From Brevipalpus yothersi (lineage: Eukaryota > Arthropoda > Arachnida > Trombidiformes > Tenuipalpidae): a DNA stretch of 64,000 nucleotides. How positions within the stretch are numbered: the stretch's first letter is position 1; each line of letters opens with the position of its first letter. The notes beneath the pieces are model-generated. The model was not told the origin of the DNA, made no database searches, and saw only the letters and a list, made by a program, of their open reading frames with translations. The stretch lies in NCBI GenBank assembly GCA_003956705.1, contig QZCP01000667.1, forward strand, positions 246,623 to 310,622, in the 5' to 3' direction. This document shows positions 55,010-64,000 of the stretch, piece after piece. Both the position numbers and the translations under genes were made by a program.

Positions 55010-58000
55010 TTACTTTCACAGTGATTATAATTCATTTATTCACTTTCTTTTGTTTATTTTGATCCATTCTCTTATACACACACACTCACACAAACTCTTA
55101 ACCCTTCAGTCTCTCTCACCCGCATGCTAAATCCAATGGCAAACTATTCTCCCAAATTTGCATGAACAAAGCGATTTTTTACCCTCATCAACGTTTAATA
55201 TGATTGCCAAATGGGCTCTTAAAAAGTGGAAAGAAAGAAGAAAAAAAAATTTCACAATTTGACTTGAAAATCGATGCTTGATGGATGCTTGAAATTTTTT
55301 TCTCCAACCGCCAAGTGAAAGTTTGTCTATCCTACATCTCGATGATGATTAAGAGAGTGGACAATAGTGGACAGAGAGAGTGGAATTTTATGTAGGCACC
55401 TCTCTTAACGGGGTACCTTTTTAATGAATAAAGAGGAAGGGAGAGTCTTAAGCCACAAAAAGATATCTCAAGATCAGGGCTTGAAAGCATTCCGGTATGG
55501 ATCGGTAATCGAAACCAGTATTCATTCAAGGGTGAAATTGTTGGAATTGTAAGGAGAGGAAGAAGAATAAAAGAAAAAGTAAAAACAAGATCTCAATTTT
55601 CATTTTTTTTTTGCTATACCTTTCAAAGAAAGAGAGAGGAGGATTAGCTGTATTGATATTGATGAGAGAGAGAGAATGGAAAAATAGGACAAATTATGTT
55701 CGACATGATTGCCAAAAAGCCCACCAAGATGAGGATGCTGGGAATCTGAAACTTATTGATGCTCTCCAAATGTCGATCTTGTTGACTTCCAATTGGATAT
55801 TTAAATTTGTTTACGATAAGAAAAAATTGCTTCCTTACCCAACTTGTTGACAATATTATCTTGATTTGTGTAGATTCAAATCTGTAGCGTTCTTTGAGTA
55901 TTCAAAGAAACTGGATCTCAAAGTGAAGTGCCGACAAATTAAGCAAAAAAAGCTAAATAGAAAAGAGAGAGAGGGAACATTTGCATGGACATCTCATGTT
56001 CAATGGTAATCAATGAGTCTGATTTTCGAAAAGATCACGAAAAACAACCAAATATTAGGTATAAACATTTATATGTGTGTCAAAGTAATCTTAAGCAGTG
56101 GCCAAAAAGGATTGGCCAAAGTGTATAACATGACAACTGGCTTGGCCCTCATCTTTTTGGGGTCGATAAGGGAATTAAAATTTGACCGGAAAAATTAGAT
56201 ATTTTTCAACTCAAAAAATTGCAATACAAAATATATGTGTATAAGATCAGCAACAATTCGATTCACATACACCCATTCACAAGTGAACCACTTTGATTCA
56301 CAATCGAATCGGCATCTCATATGTTCCTCTCTCCTCTCTCTTGTTAAGCTAATTGACTAATTTTCCAGCTTCAAGAACGTGAGGTTTACTCAAATCGGTG
56401 GTTACATGATGGAATCCTTATCGATCTGTACACTATATACAAGTGAAGTCAGTTAGTCAGAAAATCAGAAAGTAACTTCTAGTGTCCTCTTCTTCATCTT
56501 GACATGATTTTTTGTGTATGATGTGTGCTTATTGATGCGGAAGGCGTGAATGAAGCTCTCTTTTCTCTCTCTCTCTCTCCTCATCTTTTTTCATCGTTGA
56601 AGAAGCTTCTTCTCAACATGAAATGCAATCAAAAATTTGATGAGCTGATCAGCATGACTACTCTTCTGCTTATTCTGCATGGATTTGGTCGACTTTCATC
56701 AAAACTGATTACAATCGATGTTATGAAGAGCGATTAATAGCCTCAAGCTCTCCTTCTCTCTCCTCTTTTTCTTCATCATCTCGTTCTTCTTTTTCCTCTT
56801 CCGCAAGTATCTACTCACAGATGAATATTAAATCGTTCATCCAGCATCACTGAATGCATAAATCTGTGGGATCCTTGATGCTCATCATTTGGCTGATTAA
56901 GAGATGAAAACTAATCTTTTTCATACTTATTTGAAAAGCTCTTTACCGCTACTACACTTTTCATCATCATACTTAGTATGGTAGCTATAAAGCGGTATGT
57001 TTCATACACACATGCTTTATGGATAAAATCGAAATGGAAATAAAGGTGTCTGATGAGCTGTTGAGTTGATTATTTTTCGGTCGATAGTTTTGGTCACTAC
57101 ACACATCATGGACCTTACAAAAGTCTATGGAAATTTTCTCTTCCATCTCAGCAATAAGCTGACAAGTTGCACAGATGGACATGCTGATTTGCATGAATAA
57201 CTGTAACAATTGACTTCCGATTAACAATAAGCACACTTAGACATGCACTCATAAAGACGTAATGTAAATGTTTAAGATGTATTCATGGAACATTATATCG
57301 AATGATAATAAGATTCGGTTCTTTCTATTGGATACCAATTGATAGACATCCATGGCAAGAGAATCAACAAACAGCCAAATGATGATGATAAATTATTGTT
57401 TGACCATATAGAAGAAGAATACACAGAGAGCGAGAGAGAATCTTTGTAAATTGATTTTGGTGGATGTTCTTCTCTCTCCGTATTTTGACTTATTATCATA
57501 AATCATCACCTTAATGGCAAATTTTCATGAGACAAGGGCTTTGATGTGATTAAGACACATTTTATTGGTTTGAGAAAATTTTTTCTTTTTGATGCCAAAG
57601 ATGTTAAAATAAGTTGCTCTCATACCTTGAACCTGAACCTTTTCCATTTCTGAATCTCTTGATGTATCCTCATCAACCTCTAATCGAACTTTTTTTGAAT
57701 ATTTAATGAAATTTAAGAGCTCCAATATTAACTAGTAAATTAATGGATTCCATTTTTTTCGACAGAAAGCTGGCCACAATTATGTGGTCACGATGAAATT
57801 TCATTAGTTGACCGATAAATTTGATTGGCAAAATCATCAACAGCCGCAATATGTGTATATACTTATATGTGTATATCAATCATTATGAAACAATGATTTA
57901 CTATATATCATTTTCATTTATTGTATATTGAATTAACAGCCTTGATAAAGTGGTAAATGAGAAAGCAATCCAATTGAATTAAGCAAACAGACCTTTCCTC

Positions 58001-58977
58001 GTTCAGCATGCTAATCGAATGAGAGAAGGTATATATCAGAAAAAGTTTACTTCGGCTATTGATATTCTGGTGTGCGTGTCTCATATGCTGGTGGATAGAT
58101 GATGAAAAAGAAATAGAAATAAGAAGAAGAAGAAGATGATGAGAAACTAGAAGAAAGACGTAAGAAAAAAGAACTCATTACAAATGAGCTTTGATTTGAA
58201 TATTCAAATTCATCAGAGAGGCTCGAGAGCTGTATATATATACACATGCCTTATTCATCTGCATGCTAGAAGGCAATAAACCCATCCTAGACGGAAGAGA
58301 CCTTCAATCATGAAGAAGGTTCAGAAAAATTGGAGAAAAGTAGATATATATTCCGAGAGAAAGAACTTTCTGATACTTAATTCATCTACATTCATACATC
58401 CATATGGGCCAATGAATTTAGTTATCATAATCATCGAGTAATCATCGAGAAAGGAAAAGAAGAACCTTCCTATTCGATCAGCCAATCAACTCTACTTATC
58501 AGAATATCTGAAGATGAAATTAGCCTAAAATAAGACACATAGAACAAAATGTTCGATGCCATAATGTGTATGTGATCATCGTGACTATGATTAGCGGATT
58601 GATGATAATTCAACCTCAGAGAATAGTTTTCCAAGTCTTATTGAGATGTCATCATCTGATTATTCTATTTCCATTCATTTCTGATGATTAGAGGGCGTTT
58701 TGAGCCTAGTATAGGGAGCAAATTCTGCAGAATCAGATAGATTTGATATCGCCAATTTGCTATTGGCCTAATGATTGTTGGATGAGAGAGAGAGAGAGAG
58801 AGAGATCATGAAGAGAAAAAATTTTCTGCTTCCTCTCGATTGGCAGCAAATTTTCCTTCTTTACCAAAAGATGCTCCATTCAAACAGCCATCAAATATCC
58901 CAAATCGTTGGAACGAATTGTGATGATAGCGTTTGACAAGTGGACAAATAAATACGATTGAAAGTAGACAAGAGAAG

Positions 58978-59016
<39 letters not shown>

Positions 59017-59018
59017 AA
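58978..59018. repeat. (AAAG)n-(GA)n microsatellite
   Basis: Compound tract like the one at 39.86 kb; another short GA run is at about 58783-58804. Confidence 0.9.
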
Positions 59019-59710
59019 GCGAGAGAGTGGGTAAAATTGAGTCAATATATAAATGAAGGAAGAGTATTTTTGGCTAACCAAATTCTGTTTCTCTCTCTCT
59101 CTTTCCCTAAATTAATCTGTTTCGGACTTGTGATCCTGTCCCATAGTTTGTTGAAATGAGAAATAAATCGAAAGGATAATCAATGTATAATCATGAGCTC
59201 ATGAAAGCGTATCAAAGCCTCTGATTGAATGGAGACACGACCGAATATTATTCACTTGTATTCAGCGACCGGTAAAGAATGAACAGGACTAGCCGATTCT
59301 GACGGATTCTTCTCTCTCTCTCTCTCTCTCTTTCCCTTCAGCATCAGTCGAGTATCAACATTGTTCCAATTATACCCGCTTCATGATGGATAATAAGAAT
59401 GCAAGAGAGAGAGAGAGAGAAGAAAATTTTGTATGCATTTCAATTGTTTCGCTAGCTCAATGGTTCACCAAAATGGGTGGATGAATGAAGTAGGGTGTAT
59501 GGATCCAGTTTGTTTTGTGTGTGAAAGAATTTATATATATATACATTTCTCCACCATTCACATACACACACTATCGAAACGTGAAATTTCCACTTTCATT
59601 AGTCTTACTCACAATACTCATAATACTCACACTACTCAATGACCAACACACGATGGACAGGCAAATCGCACTTTGCCCAAAGCTTCTACCATTCAACCGG
59701 TAGCAATCAC

Positions 59711-59713
<3 letters not shown>

Positions 59714-59767
<54 letters not shown>
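59714..59767. repeat. (GA)n microsatellite
   Basis: About 26 GA units. Confidence 0.95.
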
Positions 59768-59773
<6 letters not shown>

Positions 59774-62045
59774 AGACCATATAACGGTAAACTGGCCTAA
59801 CAATTGGTGTTGGTAGTGGTGGTGATAATAATTTCGATATATATGCCAGACTGGATAGCTGGTGAACGGCATGTAAGGTAAAATGACCTCACATTATTAC
59901 AGTTTCCAGTATTCACCATCACCATTATCATCATCAATGATAACAATTGTGGTGTATAGTTTTTCAACTTTCGACATTCTTTGACACCCAAATGTTGGCC
60001 CTACAGAATCTTTCAATTAGCCATTCAAATGATGACTTCATATAATTCAGATGCAAATTTATCATTTGTAGAGAACATTCCATGAATGGTACAAAAGAGA
60101 GAAAGAGAGACATGATCAATATTCTTTGTGTCACTGAATAATTTCACTTTTGACATCTCTTGACACCATAATAGAGTTGGTCAATAGAGAAAATGTTCAC
60201 TGATGATGCTCATCATGATGATGATTTATTGAAATGAAATTATCGAGTATATTCACACACACATCATAGTGAATCGAATCAAATCGTGATGATGATGAAA
60301 AAAAAATTTGACCATTAATCAGTTCATCATAGTATCTTCACACACACATAGATATCTACTACTCCATGAACACATTCACCCCATGTATTTACCTCCAACA
60401 ATCAATTGGATCCATTTTCTTCCACCAAAGTGAAGCGAAAAATTCTGCTAGCTCATCGTTAACCTGAAATCTTCATTAATTTTGTCCATTGATTTGTATT
60501 GATCTTTCTCTTCTTTTCATTTACCTTTTTTTTCTATCTCTCGCTCTCAATCTTACCTACACACACATTCATATTAATGAAGGCCACCAGTCTGCTTATA
60601 TATATATTGTAATCGAGGTGATACATTAAGCTTAGGTAAACATTATCATCACTATTATAGTATTTTCTAATAGATTTTTTGCCCACACATTAAGTAAACT
60701 CAGCTTTTCTCAATCAATGACCAGCAAGCCTTCAATAAGCCTTTCTCTATCTTCTATCTTCTCTTATTCTGACTTCATGATTCCATGTTACAAGTTGGAA
60801 TGGCTTTTGCTCAATTCGAAAAATTGGTGCTGCATGTTGAAATCGAAATTGTAGCTTCACACTTTGCCATAATATGATGGAAAAATTATGAACGAGTTCA
60901 TGGACAATGAATAAAGATTTTTTGAATAAGAATAAGCAAATTATATCCACACACACACACACTCACACACAAATCTTAATCCACCCTCTTTCTGACCGTA
61001 TAACCGAATCATGGTGAAAATTTTTGACTTGTCAAAATCATTGGTCAAATTGAAATGAAACATATAATACTTTGAAAGCGAGAGAAATAAAAATCTTTTT
61101 CCTTCTCGATTTTCGATTAATTCTTTTATGATTTGATTTTCAATATTTCTTGGACGATTCTCAGATCATTCACTGTGGGATGTTAACAGTTGGTCACTAG
61201 TATGTAATCCTATTTGATCCAATATCATGACCACTTACAAGCTATACCAGTCCCGATCATAGTGATACATTACCAATCTCTATCTATCTATCTCACTATC
61301 GAGTTCATGTTGCCTTGAAATGTAAGCCAATTCAGCATGAAAACTTGATTCCATCAAAATTCAACCGGAGATTCATGCTATGCTCCAAGCAAGTCCCCAA
61401 AAATGATTGTGGACATACATACATACATATATACACATACCACTTCTAACCTGAGCCCACTCGGCCATCATCATCATGGAGAGGGCTAGTCTGCTCTCCT
61501 CCTATCATTCTGAATTTGGAACACTTGGATGAACTTGGCTGCATAATCAGAATGCCACTGCCCATCATCACTAGAATATCATGAGAGCATGAAGATGATA
61601 TACTTCATCATGGGACGATAGAAAGGAAGAGAGATAGAGAAAGAGATGGAAGAAGAAGAAAATAAGATGAGAGAGAGAGAATCATTCGGATTTTGTGGTC
61701 CTCTGAGCACATGTGAACTGTTATCATCAGATTTTGATGGTATGCATTGGAGAAGAATCAATGCAATCGTTTATCTGGTACAAGACTTCTACTTTTCCAT
61801 CTTATTCCGAACAAACATTTTCAGGGAAATCTTTTTTCTCGATTGCATGGTAAGTGAGAGGCAATCATACGCACTTGAATAGGGAAAATAGAACAGATTG
61901 CTTGTTGGGCTATTTGTTTCCTGCTATGGTAAATAAGAAGAGAGAAAATAAGATGGACTAGTAGTAGTAAGAAGAAAGAGAAGAAAATGGATCATGCATC
62001 AAGTTCGAGGTACATCTTCAAGCTCCAATTGAATATCGATTGTAT

Positions 62046-62173
62046 GCACACACACATACTGTGTGTGTGTGTGTAGATCTGAGTATCTGTATGCTTTTCG
62101 ATTCGTAATCAGAAGCTATCATGCATCTAATTGTCATTAATTATTATGATTCACCTCAAATCAAAAGTCTACC

Positions 62174-62200
<27 letters not shown>
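62046..62200. repeat. (CA)n/(GT)n inverted pair and (CA)n tract
   Basis: ACACACACACAT-ACT-GTGTGTGTGTGTGT at 62046-62074 can pair with itself; a pure (CA)n tract follows at 62174-62200. Confidence 0.9.
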
Positions 62201-62204
<4 letters not shown>

Positions 62205-63277
62205 ACGCTCTGGTCAAATGGGAGTAGAATAGTTTGAGAACAGATGAAAAAGTTTTTTTCTTCTAATGTTTACACACTCACCCGCACGTCCATTCGTTGG
62301 TACGTTGAATTCGTGTGCTTGTTCGTTCGGACGATGTTTGTCGTTATGTGTATACACACACACGACATTGCGCCTTGATGGAACATCAATTGGTGCAACT
62401 TAGCATGCAACCAATTGACTTAATTCATTCAAAATTGGTCACACTTGAGCATGAGAGTGTCTTTTCTATCTTAATTATGTTTGGAAATGAGTAGCTATTT
62501 TGTGAGACTTAATGAGCTTCTCCTTTTGTTCATATTATCATGGAATCAGATAATCGATTTATGGATTGTGTCTTAGTGTGATGTGGCTTTACCCAGATGA
62601 TCTGAAGCGACTCTAAGCACACTTATATCCGAATATAATGGGAATTTTGAACATTTTTTTTTCTGTTCGTAAAATTCTGATACGCTGAAAGAATCTCTTT
62701 CTGATCCAAGTTTGCATCGAATCATCACAATGTTCTCGTGATACATGATTGAAGGGAGGAAAAGTGAGAAACTACACTTATCCATGGAACTTCTGAACAG
62801 ATTTGCGTGAATTCAAAAAGATTTAAGCTCACCAATCTGGCATGAAAAACGAAATTCTTTTTCAACCAAAATCTACTCATAACAATAGAAAGTGAGACAG
62901 CCCAATACAGATACATTAGATAAGAGACGATACATTTTTTGGCCTGCTTCAATTTCTAAAATTTTTTGACAGCAACCAAGATACTTATCGATAAAATTCC
63001 AGATTCATGACACTCAGATTTTCCTACCATAAAACGTGATCCACAAGGTCTACATATAAGAATATATATATTTTCTTTATACCATCAAATTTGGGCCGAT
63101 TGTATCAAAATCGAATTGATTGACTCCTTCCACCTGATACTATTGTTCGTGACACAAGAAAATGGAAAGGAAGAGCGAATCAAAAATTCTTCTCTCTCTC
63201 TCTCTATTTTGATAATCCTCAATTTTTGTTCATGATTGTTCACCTTAAAGTACATCATTTTCGTGATTGTTGAATTT

Positions 63278-63278
<1 letters not shown>

Positions 63279-63324
<46 letters not shown>
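63279..63324. repeat. (CT)n microsatellite
   Basis: About 22 CT units; a short (TA)n run follows at 63356-63371. Confidence 0.95.
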
Positions 63325-63327
<3 letters not shown>

Positions 63328-64000
63328 AATTCAGTTTATTTCTAAATTCATAAACATATATATATATATACGAGATCAGTTTTGTGTGTGTTGAGGCTCT
63401 CGAATAATTTGATTTGATGCTAAAAATGCACGATCTTTGTTTTTGACGGTGACAGAAGGAGAAAAAAATTTGAGAATATTTTCAGAATCTCACCAATTTC
63501 AGAGTCCAAGTAGGCGGAAGAAATATTAGAAAATCCAATTAAGCAATGTAAACTTCTATTAATTTGTATACATTTACCTTTTTTTGTGGGTGCATTAACC
63601 AAGATAAACCATGTTAGCATGAGTCAACAAAGAGATGATATTCCAAAAGAATCTGATGAGAAAAGATGCCGGTTCAAAGATGATGAGAAACCTTGTTAAA
63701 TGATAGCTAATTTATTAGTGTGTATGATATTGGCCAAAAAATGGAACCAGTCTCATTTTTTTTGGCCACAAAATCAATCTTGTGTGTATGTGTGTGCAGG
63801 TAAGTACAGATAAGAAGTGGCAGATTAATTTAATGAGCATCTTATAAGTTACCTTGGAACTGGTACATTTTTGTGGTCAACTTTTACCAGTCTTTTACAT
63901 CCTGATCATCATCGGTAATCCCTACCGACCAGAATCATATTACCTTTTTTCATCACTCTTGGACATGTCATTCTGAAACCAGAAGGAAGAAGAAGAAGAA

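Larger units (their letters stand above)
49420..64000. other. 14.6-kb gene-poor, microsatellite-rich region
   Basis: No gene is firmly supported. It has many dinucleotide tracts (GA/CT/CA) listed separately, a possible first coding exon at 50259-50279 (+), a possible internal exon at 51324-51443 (-) and an E2F-like GCGCCAAA at 52851-52858. It may be the long intron or regulatory domain of a gene extending beyond the window, which would fit the clean donor at 50280. Confidence 0.5.

Overview
This is nuclear DNA from a small-genome animal, most likely an arthropod and plausibly a mite. It is AT-rich, the genes have short GT-AG introns (many 58-140 nt), there are replication-type histone genes with the animal 3' stem-loop, and the gene set (ERG/FLI-type ETS factor, NOX5, LKB1, phafin, an ATF7IP-like protein) is animal. 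The species assignment is inference. One assembly gap (197 N) sits inside a GA microsatellite. No bacterial, CRISPR or obvious transposon content was seen, and no tRNA gene was recognised.

Layout. 0-3.7 kb: 3' exons of an ERG/FLI-family ETS factor (+). 3.9-7.4 kb: histones H3 (-), H2B (-) and H2A (+), each with a histone stem-loop; H2A and H2B share a bidirectional promoter. 7.7-9.2 kb: mitochondrial DHODH (-). 10.3-10.7 kb: SmD3 (-). 11.2-14.4 kb: intronless POLD1 (-). 15.1-16.6 kb: two tandem, very divergent H2B-like variants (+), the second without an ATG. 16.8-18.4 kb: prohibitin-2 (-), with a textbook AT-AC U12-type intron. 18.8-19.3 kb: an anamorsin/CIAPIN1 reduced to its Fe-S half (+). 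20.3-21.7 kb: histone chaperone NASP (+), followed by a decayed antisense copy of the 3' end of EBP2. 23.4-25.3 kb: phafin (PH+FYVE, +). 25.9-26.4 kb: short zinc-finger gene or pseudogene A (+). 27.0-27.9 kb: EBP2 (-). 29.1-30.2 kb: short ATF7IP/Windei-like protein (+). 32.0-35.2 kb: NOX5 (-). 35.6-36.8 kb: LKB1/STK11 (+). 41.2-41.9 kb: DCXR-like SDR reductase (+). 43.6-44.7 kb: unknown secreted Cys-rich protein (-). 45.3-45.9 kb: zinc-finger gene B (-), paralogous to A. 46-64 kb is gene-poor and dominated by (GA)n/(CT)n/(CA)n microsatellites, with a few possible exons.

Functional themes. Many genes serve S phase and chromatin: core histones, H2B variants, NASP, POLD1, DHODH (pyrimidine supply) and an ATF7IP-like SETDB1 cofactor. 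E2F-like GCGCCAAA sites lie upstream of H3, NASP and the ATF7IP-like gene. Several genes are head to head (H2A/H2B, PHB2/CIAPIN1, NOX5/LKB1, EBP2/ATF7IP-like).

Most notable: the two unusual H2B variants (one with an apparent ATG-to-GTG start), the truncated anamorsin that also lacks a cluster cysteine, the AT-AC intron in PHB2, and a short two-finger protein family with no recognised relatives. Exon coordinates were built by eye from splice motifs, frame continuity and remembered protein families; no database or transcript was available.
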